A program made the translations under genes and the position numbers. Below the pieces are notes generated by a model. That model had not been told where the DNA came from and did not search any database. It was given only the letters and a program-made list of their open reading frames with translations. A stretch of 64,000 nt of DNA from NCBI RefSeq assembly GCF_026262505.1, contig NC_067207.1, positions 33,882,082 to 33,946,081 on the forward strand, in the 5' to 3' direction. The DNA comes from Trichomonas vaginalis G3 (lineage: Eukaryota; Parabasalia; Trichomonadida; Trichomonadidae). This document shows positions 22,782 to 33,176 of this stretch, one piece after another; position 1 is the stretch's first letter; each line of letters starts with the position of its first letter.

Positions 22782-22965
22782 AGAAGAAGGCTTTCCGAAT
22801 AAAAACTTCATTTATACTAAACTTTTTATGGGCTAGAGGGCACGAAGTGCCCGGAAGGCCATCCCAAGAAAAAAAAAAAACTTCATTATAATAATCATCT
22901 TCAGGGCTAGAAGGCACGAAGTGCCTGGAAGCCCCATTACCTTTTTTTTTTTTTTTTTTTTTTTT
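22782..22965. repeat. Maverick right terminus, two GC-rich modules plus T24
   Basis: A module of about 85 bases occurs twice (about 22800-22865 and 22880-22941). Each contains GGGCTAGA followed by a GGCACGAAGTGCC hairpin. The last copy runs into 24 T. The reverse complement of the last module starts the right-hand element at 53912, which identifies it as a terminal repeat. The host sequence begins at 22966 with a small palindrome (ATGTTGCTCAACAT). Confidence 0.75.
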
Positions 22966-23095
22966 AATGTTGCTCAACATAGTGTACTGAGCACAAATAT
23001 CATATTAATTTTCATTTTTCTCTCAATTTTTTTGATTTTATATCAAAATCGTAAAATGTAAACCATTGAAAATCGTACCATACATGGAAATTTTT

Positions 23096-23836
23096 TTATT
23101 CAAACAAGCTATTATAGAATTCATTATGAGCCATAAAACTCCTAGTAGTCGGTAAAGGACTAGAATTAATAGAAGGTGTATAATTCATATTTGTTGTAAC
23201 GTCTAAATCTGCATTTTCATCTTCATGATTTTCTTCCATTTCAAAGTCATCGTTTGCTATTTCTACTTCCGCAATACTAACGATTTCTGTGCCATCGTGC
23301 ATTATCTGAGACATTCCGTTTGGTGGCAATTCGCACTGATTAAACCAGTCATCCTGTGTTTTTGAGTAAATTCTGTAGTCATCATAGTCTAATGGGAATT
23401 CCATAGAGTCTATATCTGCTAATATATCGTCGAATAATTCTTTTAATTCTGGGACAAGTTTGTAGATTGGCTTTAGCCTTGGTGAATCTATGTATAATTT
23501 GATATCATTGACTGCTGCTTTGAAGCATTCTGAGCTGACGCATGTCAAGTTGTTGTAAAGAGAGAAAATTTCGTTAATTAATCTCTTTGGACTCATGAGG
23601 AAAAGATCTGGAAGATTTTTAACATGCAAATATACAATAGAGCCGCTTTCTACTCCAACATCTGGGAGGAAAGTTTCGTCTTTGAGGACTTCACCCTTGT
23701 AAATGATTGTCATGTCGCGAGTGTTAGCTTCAAGTTGAAGGAACATCTCTCCTTTAAGCTCTGATACTGTTAATGGATTTTCCCAAGCAACATAAAAATC
23801 GTATTCAGGAAGGACGCGTACAATGTAGTGTTGCAT
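23096..23836 (-). CDS. Ubiquitin-like-domain protein
   Basis: 246 residues from the ATG at 23836. This start was chosen because the upstream in-frame extension is AT-rich and has no convincing coding character, and TTTTCAGATACATG gives an initiator-like leader. Residues 1-75 read as a ubiquitin-like fold, with DMTIIYKGEVLKDETFLPDVGVESGSIVYLHV matching the beta3-beta5 region (compare ubiquitin IFAGKQLEDGRTLSDYNIQ). The rest is helical (to about 150), then acidic and disordered. No hydrophobic C-terminal Gly-Gly is present at the end of the Ubl, so it is a built-in domain, not a conjugated tag. Possible proteasome or Cdc48 cofactor; not assignable further. First host gene beside the Maverick. 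Confidence 0.6.
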   Translation of the reverse strand: MQHYIVRVLPEYDFYVAWENPLTVSELKGEMFLQLEANTRDMTIIYKGEVLKDETFLPDVGVESGSIVYLHVKNLPDLFLMSPKRLINEIFSLYNNLTCVSSECFKAAVNDIKLYIDSPRLKPIYKLVPELKELFDDILADIDSMEFPLDYDDYRIYSKTQDDWFNQCELPPNGMSQIMHDGTEIVSIAEVEIANDDFEMEENHEDENADLDVTTNMNYTPSINSSPLPTTRSFMAHNEFYNSLFE

Positions 23837-25069
23837 GTATCTGAAAATTAAAAAATATTTTTTTGAGAATCCTTTGAATTTATTTGAGAGGAATTTTTTA
23901 TTAGCAGAATGTTGATGTATATAATATATAAACATCGTCTAGACATATAAAAATTTTGTGTACCAATGATTGAGAGAGAGTTAAGAATAACTTGAACAAA
24001 AAACGCCTCTATCAACAGAATTTAATTAGCCTGCTATTTTTGATAATATGCATTTTATGCATAGCAGATCCACATTCAGATTTTCATTTTTTGTAAAAAT
24101 TAAATTCGAATTATTTACGATTAAATAAAATAAATAATGGTGAAATAATAATTCATCCAATACATGCTTGTGAATGATATTATTAAATAAAAAATTTTGC
24201 GTGTATATTTTGATAAGATTTATTTCTATTTTATTTTTGTTGTAAAAATATTCTATTAACATTTATCTATCATTATGTAAAATTTTATACTACACTCAAT
24301 TAATTAATTTCAATAGAAATGTTTATACTACGTTGAGATAAAGTTTATTAAATTATTATTGTAATCATTATCCAATACCGAAATAAATATAAAATTCTCT
24401 AATTCAATATTGTGAAATCCTTAATGGCTCCTTTCAAAATTGTGCAGTGTCAAAAAAACAATAAGAATTTTTCCTTCATAACGCAACGTAATTAATACAT
24501 TAATTGCACTACTATATACTAGTTGAACGTACTTCTATTCTCTTCCTATTGAACCTATAGAAATTCGAACCTTATATATGTTGGTATTCTTCTTTTCATT
24601 TTCTTGTTTGCATCATGTATCTCTACATATTCCCAAGTTTATGTTCATTTCTGCGAGCAATAACAATGCCGATCTATTTGTTTCATAAATACAAGATTTT
24701 AATGATGAAAATATGTTTTAAAACAATACTTACGGATGTTTTACATATTAAAACATTTTTTTGATTTCTATATTTTTATTTGATTGAAATCTACTCAAAA
24801 TCTCATTTATATCTTGAGCATTCTATGAGATATTCTTCTTTTTGCAGTAAATACTATTTAGGATTCCAGCTATCATATATATGCCTTATGTTTTTTTCTG
24901 ATATTTTTTTACAAAATATCTTAATTTTAATAACTAAGCTCTTTTTCAAACATAAATATTTAAGAACATAGACCAGACAATTCATTGCATGGATGATTGA
25001 TATAAATATTTTCAAAAATTACAAAAATAACTAATTTATTATAAACAAACAATATATTAAATGTCAATC
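23837..25069. other. AT-rich intergenic DNA, nothing recognised
   Basis: 1.2 kb of very AT-rich sequence between two genes on the minus strand. The short ORFs in it (for example near 24026-24262) have low-complexity composition and no recognisable domain. No repeats, tRNA or hairpins were noticed. Confidence 0.6.
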
Positions 25070-26203
25070 TTAAAACTGAGAGATTGACCATACTTCCAGT
25101 TCATGAATTTTGAAGTAAGGTGTCTTTGTAAGACTTGGAGAGCCAAATGTAGTACATGGATCAGATACAGCGTTCAAAAACGTTCCATCAATCCATATTG
25201 CTGTGGATCCGCCTCCTCCTATTGCAATTTCTTCTTTTGTCGAACAAATAAAGTATTGATTCGAGTTTTGCCAGCGATAAGCATGCAATTTCGGGTTAAA
25301 CGTAAAAACAAATGTTTCTCCATTACCGTAAAACCTCTTCGACAGTTTAAATCCGGCAGAAATATAAGCTCCGATTTTATCTCCGGAATCTGTACGAATA
25401 AGTATAACAGCTGGTGATTTATCCTTACATTTCTCGAAGAACGTCAAGTAACTTGCTCCGTCGTTTGATAATTGGAACAATAAATTCCAATTTGCAAGTC
25501 TGAACTGATAAGGTAAGTATCTTCTTACTTGCTCGATCATGTTTTCATCGGCAATCGTAGACGTGCCTCGTAATTCGACACTTTGTAGTTTCGCCTTTTT
25601 CTGAACGACTTTTTCTGTTTTTGAGTCATTATGTTGTGGTCGGACAGGCGTAAAGTTCATTCTTCTTTGTATTTCTTTCGTCTGCTTACCAATGAGGTCG
25701 GATAGCGGAGTTATTTCCATCGATGAACCGACAAATGCTAATGTTTCAGTTTTTGATAAGTCATTTATATCTGGGAAGAACGTAATGATTAACAACTCTG
25801 GATCTCTCGATGAAATATGCTTTCCGCTCTTGATTGCTGGAGAAGGAAGATGAGTATGTTCTAAGTTACCACAAAGATCAACAAATAAAGTAGTTCCTTT
25901 GGAATATGGAATAAAAGCAAGTAAGGCACCTTTACAGGTAAGTTTTCCTAAAACTTGCTCATTTTCAGGTAAAATTTGTAAATCTTCGGAAAGAATGGAA
26001 ACATTTTCAGCAACAAGAATGGTATCAAGAATATTTGGTGGTTTAATAATTAATTTCATGTCATTGTAAATAAAATCGCTTGAAATATTATTTAAGTCAC
26101 GTAGCCACTGAACTGTTAAACCAAACTTAACTGCTATTGTAACTAATGTATCATGCGGTTGCACAGCATATATTTCCTCTTTTTCTTCTGCTGGTTGTTG
26201 CAT
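25070..26203 (-). CDS. LysM-TLDc protein (OXR1/NCOA7-like)
   Basis: 377 residues from the ATG at 26203 (M-Q-Q-P-A-E). Residues about 10-53 are a LysM module (YAVQPHDTLVTIAVKFGLTVQWLRDLN), followed by a middle region, then a TLDc domain at about 215-377. The latter has the features of the family: a helix-rich start (LPYQFRLANWNLLFQLSNDGAS), the IGAYIS strand, GNGETFVFTFNP, AIGGGGSTAIWID and a C-terminal FKIHELEVW. LysM plus TLDc is the architecture of eukaryotic OXR1/NCOA7, known for oxidative-stress resistance and for binding the V-ATPase and promoting its disassembly. In trichomonads the same role is inference. A GTCACTTTTC box lies about 225 bases upstream. Confidence 0.88.
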   Translation of the reverse strand: MQQPAEEKEEIYAVQPHDTLVTIAVKFGLTVQWLRDLNNISSDFIYNDMKLIIKPPNILDTILVAENVSILSEDLQILPENEQVLGKLTCKGALLAFIPYSKGTTLFVDLCGNLEHTHLPSPAIKSGKHISSRDPELLIITFFPDINDLSKTETLAFVGSSMEITPLSDLIGKQTKEIQRRMNFTPVRPQHNDSKTEKVVQKKAKLQSVELRGTSTIADENMIEQVRRYLPYQFRLANWNLLFQLSNDGASYLTFFEKCKDKSPAVILIRTDSGDKIGAYISAGFKLSKRFYGNGETFVFTFNPKLHAYRWQNSNQYFICSTKEEIAIGGGGSTAIWIDGTFLNAVSDPCTTFGSPSLTKTPYFKIHELEVWSISQF

Positions 26204-26467
26204 TTTTAAATTTTTAGATCGGAAAAGTGTTTGAAAAGTTTGTGTCACATTTTGGAACCACAACTTCGGACTTATTATTTCTTTTTTGAATTACTGATAT
26301 GGAGATTATAATACAGTTGGTATCCTAAGAAAATGATCAGATGCAAAGAAAATTCAATGAATCAAATTATTTTTAAAAACAAAAAGAATTGCATAAGTAA
26401 GTCAATTTCAATGGGAAATTGATTCTTAATGTCACTTTTCAAAATCTACGATAAATCATAAGGTAGT

Positions 26468-26550
26468 CACAAAATCTAAGTAGTGAGGCTCTCAAAAATT
26501 GAACCGTACTCCATACAAAATTTGTGTACCCTCACTACTTAGATTTTGTG
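26468..26550. repeat. 20-bp inverted repeat
   Basis: Perfect 20-base arms (26468-26487 and 26531-26550) around a 43-base spacer. The outer word CACAAAATCTA also occurs inverted at 29460-29470. The midpoint of 26468 and 29470 falls on the centre of the hairpin array at 27813-28124. This suggests the outer limits of a palindromic locus. Confidence 0.7.
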
Positions 26551-27812
26551 GCCTTCAATTGAGAGGTTAGTTTTGATAGAGCACGTTATAAAATTAAAAG
26601 GGAAAAATAAATAAAATTTAAACATTTAATTATATATAATGTAAGGAGTGTAATTCCAAATTTTCTAAAAACTATTCAAATTTGAGCATTTTTTGGAAAT
26701 AGTAAATCTAATATGTACATCTAATAACAACATGATTCATCACCTTTTCAAGCTCTGCAGTCAATTTTTTGAAATTTGATTGAAATAAATGTAGCAAAAA
26801 TTACATTTCATTAGGGAATATATGAGTTTCTCTGGAAACAGGCTGATAAATTTTAAATTTTGTCCAATCAACATGAATGCATTGAGAAATTTGGATTGAT
26901 TTTCTGGTAGAATCTGGAACAATTCAACCATGTATAAATGGATCATGTAATCATCATGAAATGTTAGTGTTAGAGTTCAAAAGAAACAGAATGAGTGGAA
27001 ATCAAACACAATCTGAATAATTTTAAATGTATACAATCTTTAAGTTTGTATTTTGAATTCTACATATATGATTGTGTAATTCGTTCTAAGGGTTTCGTTT
27101 TGCGAAAAAAACGTACAATACGCAATTTCGCTAAAAAAACATTTAGCTAGCAATTTCGACCTTTGACTCCACTCAAGACGTCACTTTTTTAATTTTGCGG
27201 TATCATATTTTTGGAAAATCTTTATGAATATTATATAAAAAGTCTCTGTAATATCTATATTTCATATTTTTATCGATTTTTAAAGTTTTTGCGAAAAGTA
27301 TTCAATTATTTTTGCTATTTGGTCGGGTAAATGTCAGATTTGCGACATTTTCTGATATGATATTCAGATTCTACGTTGATAATAATGCTTATAGTGTTGC
27401 ATGCTAAGTTCGGTCAACGATAGAAATTGAGTGGAAATTAATCGTCGAGGAAGTACGATTATGTAAAGTAAAAAAATGTTGTGGGATTTTTAATATTATA
27501 TATTATTTTATAATAAAATTTTTTTGAGTCATTTTAAGAAGCACATATAATTTTTTGAATTTAAAAATTAAAGTAGTGTCAAACGAATTTATCACTTAAT
27601 TTAATACTCAGATTTCTTAAAATTAATGAAAAAAGGTTTTCTGAGAACTTTTGAGAATGTTTTTCAAATTCCATTATTGAAAATATATAGGTATTGTATG
27701 AAATTCAAACTCTATATTTATTAAAATTCTAAATTTTTAATAAAATAACTTTTCAGAGGAATATGATTTTGAATGGTTGATTAATAAGAATAAAAATGTC
27801 TACGATTTTAAG

Positions 27813-28124
27813 GAGGGAATTGTTCCTTATGAGGTATACATCATAACTATATACCTCATAAGGAACAATTCCCTCTTGATAGCTGGGAAACTTTCTCTGA
27901 ATAACTTATATTTGGAGAAAGTTTCCCAGCTATCTATTAGAAACTAAAGGCTGTGAGGCACTAATATATAATCAGTGCCTCATAGCCTTTAGTTTCTTAT
28001 TAAAAACGAGAAAACTTGTTCGAAATGATAAACAATTTCGAACAAGTTTTCTCGTTTTAAGGAGGGAATTGTTCCTTATGAGGTATACATCATAACTATA
28101 TACCTCATAAGGAACAATTCCCTC
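27813..28124. ncRNA. Tandem array of five hairpins (candidate small-RNA precursor A)
   Basis: Five adjacent stem-loops spaced by 2-8 bases. H1 has arms 27813-27838/27850-27875 (26 bp, perfect, 11-base loop). H2 has arms 27878-27897/27915-27934 (20 bp, perfect). H3 has arms 27939-27962/27974-27997 (24 bp, one G-T type mismatch). H4 has arms 28003-28026/28035-28058 (24 bp, perfect, 8-base loop). H5 has arms 28062-28087/28099-28124, identical to H1 including its loop. Stem lengths are in the range of Dicer or miRNA products. A DNA-level role such as a foldback transposon or a cruciform is the main alternative. Strand and expression are unknown. Confidence 0.6.
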
Positions 28125-30322
28125 TTGATATCCTGGATATTTTTGAATATATTTTTTTAATTAAAGTTCTCAAAAGTATTATCAAAAGTGATTTTTAAAA
28201 AATATCTCCAATTAATTAACTAATTAAAAGTATTATATTTTTAAAATTAAATAGTTTTTCAATTTTTTTGAAGGAATTGAGATACTTCCCACGACAATAA
28301 AATTGAGAGGTTTACATTATGACTGATCTTAGCATGCAACAATAGAACCCTCTTTATTGTGTCAAAATTGCGAAACCGATAGCAAAAATATCTCGCAATA
28401 TCAAAATTGAGATATTGAGTGAATTATGCATTATAGAGATTAAAAATCTGATTTGTGAAAACATCTCATCAGTTTCTAGCTAATTCAAAAATCTTTACTA
28501 CTTATTCGATTAAAATGAAAAGGGAATAGTTTCATTATGCTTTAAATGACAGCCTTATAATATAATCATAGTTTTCGCTCAATATGCAGCATTTTTTTTT
28601 TCGAAATCTATGGTCAATGTCCTAAATACTGATTGCTTTGCATTCATATCTCTTACATTTTCTATACCCACATCACTATTCATTGCTATTCCTATCTTTT
28701 TCATTTTTGTTTGTTTCTCATAATTTCTCGAAAAACATGATAACTTGATATTTGTAAATATCATACTTTATAACGTAAATAAGAACTTGACCTATTAAGA
28801 AAAGCAGTAATGAAAAGAAAATCTGAAATTCATAAAAATTACAAGTTTCTGATGACAATTAGCTTAATTAAACCAGGTACAAGATTATATAATTGTATTT
28901 TCTATCCAATTATCCATATAATATCTTATCCAGAAAAAATAACTTGATCAATACCAAATGATTTTTTAACTAGTAAATAAAGTATTTTCTTTACACACAC
29001 ATTGTATATCATAGTTTTTTTTTTGGTTTCGCAAAACATCCAAAAACAAATATGCTATAAAAGTGACAATTTTAGCAAAACGAAACCCTTATCACATGTC
29101 GGAAATATTCGTTCTTTCAAATTTTCGGATTCAGGCATGTTTTGATAAAATTCATTCCCAAAAACGTCAATTAACAATTAAATTTAGTGTATTTTAAATA
29201 TATATACGTATTATATTTTATAAATTATATTAAATTCGCAAAATTTTAAGTTTTAAACAAAAATAAAAAATGTTCAAAATATGAAATTATGCATAGGATA
29301 TTAAAATTTACATGTTAGCAATTTTTTTGAATTGCTTTCAATTTTCATATTGAAATTTTTAAGATTTTTTTCTGAAATAATAAGCAAGAATATCAACCTA
29401 AATAATATTAAATTCCATGCGTTAATTTCCCCTCAAAAGTCATTGACCGCCTCTCAATCTAGATTTTGTGAGTACTTTATATTGAAGGATTGCTATATAA
29501 ACCAATTTATATGTGAATAGAATTTATTGCTTTTACTACATAACTCCATGCAAAGATGCCACTTTGGGTAAACAGCATATATTCTTAGAAAAGCAACTTT
29601 AGCCAAATTTCATATATGATATGCTACATATTGATCAAGTTTTAGTATCACTTTTATAGCGTGGTATTCATGATTTTTCTCTTATTTTTGTAAATGTAAC
29701 AAGTAAATACATCAGATTTAAATTGTAAATGTAGTTTATCTCTCTCATCTCCTTTTTAAAAGGTATTACATACATACGAACGCATGGGTCACTCAATAAT
29801 TAGCGTGATAATAATTGAGGATAGACTGTAATCGTAATTTTATTTTTGGACTTATATTTCGACATTTTGAAGTCGCTTGAAAGTCTTGCAAATGATTAAA
29901 TTTGGAAAATTTGACCTAAGTCTGCATTATTTTGATGACTTAAACAATTCTATAAATCTGTTTTCCTAAAAATTTAAAAAGATATAATTTCAATTTCCCT
30001 AAATTTATGTAATTCATATATCACCAAAATATTTGGACTGCATTTCGTTTGTCTGCACCTAATTAAAGTCTAAATACCAATTAATTTTGGAGTTGCATTG
30101 CTTTTAATGTAAAAATGCACGTTTAGAAAAAGACGATAATGATTAAATGACAAAATCGATAACGACGACGATTAAATTACAAAATCGATAACCTCTCAAA
30201 AAAATCAGAAAAAAATTATTTATCTTAGAATTCCATTTATCGATAGTCAATTATTGATTTTCCAATGATTCTTGATTCTATTTTTCAAAAACATGTCTCA
30301 TACCAACTAAGGGAATTTAATT

Positions 30323-30328
30323 AAAAAA
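30323..30328 (-). terminator. Pol III terminator of tRNA-Ser
   Basis: A run of six T on the tRNA strand (A on the plus strand) five bases beyond the tRNA 3' end, the usual RNA polymerase III stop. Confidence 0.6.
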
Positions 30329-30333
30329 TTTAC

Positions 30334-30413
30334 GACGACCATGGGATTCGAACCCACGCGGATAAATCCACGGGATTAGCAATCCCGCGCCTTAACCACT
30401 CGGCCAAGCCGTC
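30334..30413 (-). tRNA. tRNA-Ser (GCT anticodon)
   Basis: 80-base tRNA on the minus strand. It has a seven-pair acceptor stem (GACGGCT against GGTCGTC with G-T pairs), a TGGCCGAGTGG A-box, an anticodon stem GGGATT/AATCCC holding GCT, a long variable arm and a GGTTCGAATCC B-box/T-arm. The long variable arm and the GCT anticodon give serine (AGC/AGT codons). No intron, and CCA is not encoded. A T-run follows as Pol III terminator. Confidence 0.95.
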
Positions 30414-30481
30414 TAACCAATAATTTTGATTTTGTGCCTCTGCTGATTAGATAATCTAGTTTTTGATAAACGGTCGATTTT

Positions 30482-30489
30482 TCACAATG
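30482..30489 (+). promoter_or_regulatory. Initiator-like element before the coiled-coil gene
   Basis: TCACA lies directly before the ATG at 30487. It fits the trichomonad initiator (TCA, pyrimidine, T or A), which places the transcript start only a few bases upstream of the start codon. This supports 30487 over the earlier non-ATG frame opening. Confidence 0.55.
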
Positions 30490-32517
30490 AATTTAAGTCA
30501 GAATGAAATAACTCTTGAACCACATCCTTGCAATTGTAAGTCTCCAATAGATCGACTAGCGCAAGAAAATCACACCCTTAAACTAAAAATTATTGGTTTA
30601 GAATCTCAAATCAATACATTACAAACAAAAATTTCTTCAGAACAACAAATTGCCGAAACATCTTACAAACAACAAATTTCTGATTTAGAACATCGTCTTC
30701 AAATTGCAAATACTCAAATTTCTTTGTTAAATGATCAAATCAAAAATAATCAATCAACTATTTCTCAATCTCAAACAACGAATAAGTTAGAACTTCAAGA
30801 TCAATTAGATTCTATTATTACCGAGAATAAAAATCTCGTAAATAAATTACAAAACTCTCAAAAGCAAATAGACAAAGATAAAAGCTACTATAGCAACAAG
30901 TTATCTTCATTGAATGCAGAGATATCTCAGATTTACTCATTGTTATCCACTTATTTTGGATCTCAAGTTGATTCATTATCAAAATTGAACGATTGTGTAA
31001 CAGTTTCTAAAAATCAAGCTCCAAAAGTTGATAATCAAAATGATTATATTGCAAAAATCAAAGTTCTCCAAAGCAAAAACAAAAATCTTAAGTCCGTATT
31101 AAAAGAGCAATTGAAAAACTATGAAACACTACAAAATACGTTTCAATCCTATCATAATGAAATGGAGAATTTCAAAAGTGCGGCGTTAAACAGGGATTCT
31201 GAGTATAAATCTGAAATTGACGACTTAAATTCTCGAATTGATGTTCTTACATCGAAAATTACGGAAAACAAAGAAGCAGAGATTGAATCTCCAAAGGAAG
31301 TCCCCCAAACAATCATCGTTGAGCCACAACAGCCTACTTCTCCAACAAATTCAAATGATAACGAACTTGAAGAGCAGCTTGTTCTAAAAATCAAAAAATT
31401 GAACTGTAAGATTATAAAGAAGAATAAAGAATTACAGATTTTATCACAAGCTCTGCGAGAAAAAGAAATTAAACTTCAAGATTTTGATGTCAAATCTGAA
31501 ACAGACAGATTAGAAAAAGAACACATGGAATCCATGCTAAATGATACACAAAAGAAGCTCGATGAAGCAAACACTACAATTGAAAATCTAAAGTCACTTA
31601 AAGAAAATTGCGAAATTTCTGATATAACAGCAAGGAAATTGCACAGACAGAAAGTCGTTATTGCCGATCAGAATGAAGAAATTAACAGATTATCAAACCA
31701 AAATACAAAACTTTTAGATAACATCAAATCTTTGAACGTAACTGTACAAAGATTAGAAACCGAACTATCAATTGCTAAAAACGCAATTGAAACAGCAAAG
31801 ATCGTTCAGCTTCCACCTCCAAACGTTGAAAAATCAAATAATTCTGATACATCTGGAATTCAAATTGAATGGGAGCTTTATGATGGAATACCATTCGAAC
31901 TACAGTCCAGAATAAGAGAGATTTCATGCCAAGATAGCCTTAGTTTGTCATCAAAAATCAAAATGATCATAGAAACTCTTACAAAATACTATAATTCCAA
32001 GATTGATACGATGGCAACTGCCAAGCAAGAGCTTATTCGTGCATTAAAGCGTATTGAATTCGGCTTGCAGCCATTTGTTGAAGAAATTATTTATACATTA
32101 ACAGGAAGGAAGCTCAATTTCGATTCAATTGTTGAAAGCCCCGAAATTCAGAGTTCTGCAATTAAAGTGGCAGCATCCAAGATGAGATCTCCTGTTGAAA
32201 TTGAAAGTTTAAGGAATCAATTAAATTCAGCTCGAACAGAAATACAAGAGTTGAAGAAGAAAGTTGAAAAGAAGTCTAAAAGTGTGGTTTATGACAGTGA
32301 ATCTAGTATAGAATCCCTAAGACTAATGAAAGAAAACTCAGAATTGAAGAAATTAATTGAAGAGCAGAGGGAATCAGCAAATTCTAAAATAAGAGATGCT
32401 AAATTTACTATTATAAATGAGTATGAAGCAGTTATTTCAAAGCTCAAAGAAAGATGCGCAAAACAAAAGAAGACAATAGAAGATTTGATGGAGCAGCTAT
32501 CAAATGTTGCAAATTAA
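30487..32517 (+). CDS. Long coiled-coil protein
   Basis: 676 residues from the ATG at 30487. After a short N-terminal segment with Cys residues (HPCNCKSP), nearly the whole chain is heptad-rich and charged (Lys/Glu/Gln/Asn), as in cytoskeletal or Golgi tether coiled coils. A less coiled segment around 455-540 (EWELYDGIPFELQSRIREISCQDSLSLSSKIKMIIETLTKYYN) may be a small folded region before the last coil. No motor, GRIP or transmembrane segment was seen. Trichomonads have many such proteins and I do not assign a family. It is flanked upstream by tRNA-Ser on the other strand. Confidence 0.75.
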   Translation: MNLSQNEITLEPHPCNCKSPIDRLAQENHTLKLKIIGLESQINTLQTKISSEQQIAETSYKQQISDLEHRLQIANTQISLLNDQIKNNQSTISQSQTTNKLELQDQLDSIITENKNLVNKLQNSQKQIDKDKSYYSNKLSSLNAEISQIYSLLSTYFGSQVDSLSKLNDCVTVSKNQAPKVDNQNDYIAKIKVLQSKNKNLKSVLKEQLKNYETLQNTFQSYHNEMENFKSAALNRDSEYKSEIDDLNSRIDVLTSKITENKEAEIESPKEVPQTIIVEPQQPTSPTNSNDNELEEQLVLKIKKLNCKIIKKNKELQILSQALREKEIKLQDFDVKSETDRLEKEHMESMLNDTQKKLDEANTTIENLKSLKENCEISDITARKLHRQKVVIADQNEEINRLSNQNTKLLDNIKSLNVTVQRLETELSIAKNAIETAKIVQLPPPNVEKSNNSDTSGIQIEWELYDGIPFELQSRIREISCQDSLSLSSKIKMIIETLTKYYNSKIDTMATAKQELIRALKRIEFGLQPFVEEIIYTLTGRKLNFDSIVESPEIQSSAIKVAASKMRSPVEIESLRNQLNSARTEIQELKKKVEKKSKSVVYDSESSIESLRLMKENSELKKLIEEQRESANSKIRDAKFTIINEYEAVISKLKERCAKQKKTIEDLMEQLSNVAN

Positions 32518-32963
32518 TGTTATACTTATTCATTTTTTGTTAAAAATTAACTTATTATTACTTGAATTTCATATTTCTTTTATCAAAAAATATATTTTTA
32601 GGAATTGTGCAATGTATGCATCAAATGTGCTGGTGAGTATTAAAAGGGTAAGAAAACAATTCGAATTGATTCTTAATATAAAAAAAATGGATTTTATTAG
32701 AAGGAGAAAGTTCCTGTTTCATCAAAAGAGATAGAGTTGGTAACTATCTTGCAAGATAAGCACCTTATTATGATATTGTAAAAATATATTTAGTTAAGAT
32801 TTATATATCATCAAGTAGTGATGGTATACAAAAAATGATAAAATTTTAAAAGAAAGTATTTAAACATTTTAGTCGGAATATCATGTCAATGATAAAATAG
32901 AATTAATCGCAATAATAATGAGTGAAACGTTTTTTTCGATGAATAAACAATTAAAATTAAACT
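32518..32963. other. Intergenic DNA, nothing recognised
   Basis: 446 bases between two convergent genes. AT-rich, with no hairpin or gene seen. A 76-codon frame here has no support beyond being open. Confidence 0.5.
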
Positions 32964-33176
32964 TCAAATAAACGTCTTGTTAATATTTGTACGAGGAGAT
33001 TCTGTTTCTTCTTCTGGAGCTGTCTGCTTTCGCAATTTTCTTTTATTAAGCCAAGCGCAAAGAGGGCGCATAATGCAAAGGGGATATATAATGGCCAAAA
33101 TAAATAGAAAAATTACTGCAAAGCAGGAAAAGTTGAAGATTTTTGATGAATTGAATTTAACAACCCTGATTTGCAT
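32964..33176 (-). CDS. Small single-pass membrane protein, unknown
   Basis: 70 residues. One strong transmembrane segment at about 15-34 (FNFSCFAVIFLFILAIIYPLC) is followed by a basic stretch (LNKRKLRKQ) and a polar, Glu/Ser-rich tail. The basic side suggests a cytoplasmic C-terminus. Support for being real: the sequence AAAAAGTGAC, which also occurs near other host starts, lies about 11 bases upstream of the ATG, and the composition is protein-like. No family recognised. Confidence 0.5.
   Translation of the reverse strand: MQIRVVKFNSSKIFNFSCFAVIFLFILAIIYPLCIMRPLCAWLNKRKLRKQTAPEEETESPRTNINKTFI

Larger units (their letters stand above)
1..22965. mobile_element. Maverick/Polinton element, left copy (off window at left)
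   Basis: This virus-like element of the Maverick/Polinton family continues beyond the left edge and ends at a 24-T run. Parts seen: integrase, two tail-fibre-like genes, a packaging-ATPase remnant, several structural-type genes, a Dam-type adenine methylase near the end, and a GC-rich terminal module. The outer parts (about 0.5-9.9 kb and 19-22.7 kb) hold mostly open genes. The middle (about 9.9-19 kb) is broken in many places, of the order of tens, and part of it is present twice. Open flanking genes suggest a fairly young insertion. Low consensus quality may account for some of the damage, since an assembly gap lies inside. Confidence 0.88.
26466..29474. repeat. Nested palindromic locus A (non-coding)
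   Basis: About 3 kb of host intergenic DNA without a credible gene. Successive inverted word pairs are nested: CACAAAATCTA (26468 and 29460), TAAGGGTTTCGTTTTGC (27087-27103 with its complement at 29075-29091) and GTTGCATGCTAAG (27396-27408 with its complement at 28328-28340). Inside sits an array of five strong hairpins. The arms are degenerate between the matching words, as in an old foldback element. It shares TTTTGATAGAGCACGTT (26571-26587) with locus B (36178-36194). Confidence 0.6.

Noticed and set aside
22942-22965. T24 as a poly(A) tail of a retroposed sequence
   Set aside because: The same homopolymer, complemented, begins the other Maverick next to the same terminal module, so it belongs to the element end.
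24026-24262. 78-codon minus-strand frame
   Set aside because: Asn/Ile/Leu-rich composition equals that of AT-rich non-coding DNA, with no domain and no initiator.
26204-26263. 20-residue extension of the LysM-TLDc protein
   Set aside because: It opens with TTG, and the first ATG gives a normal start close to the LysM domain.
27813-28124. CRISPR-like array
   Set aside because: Units are different inverted repeats, not identical direct repeats with unique spacers, and the genome is eukaryotic.
32504-32734. 76-codon frame after the coiled-coil gene
   Set aside because: It overlaps the end of a real gene in another frame and has AT-driven composition.
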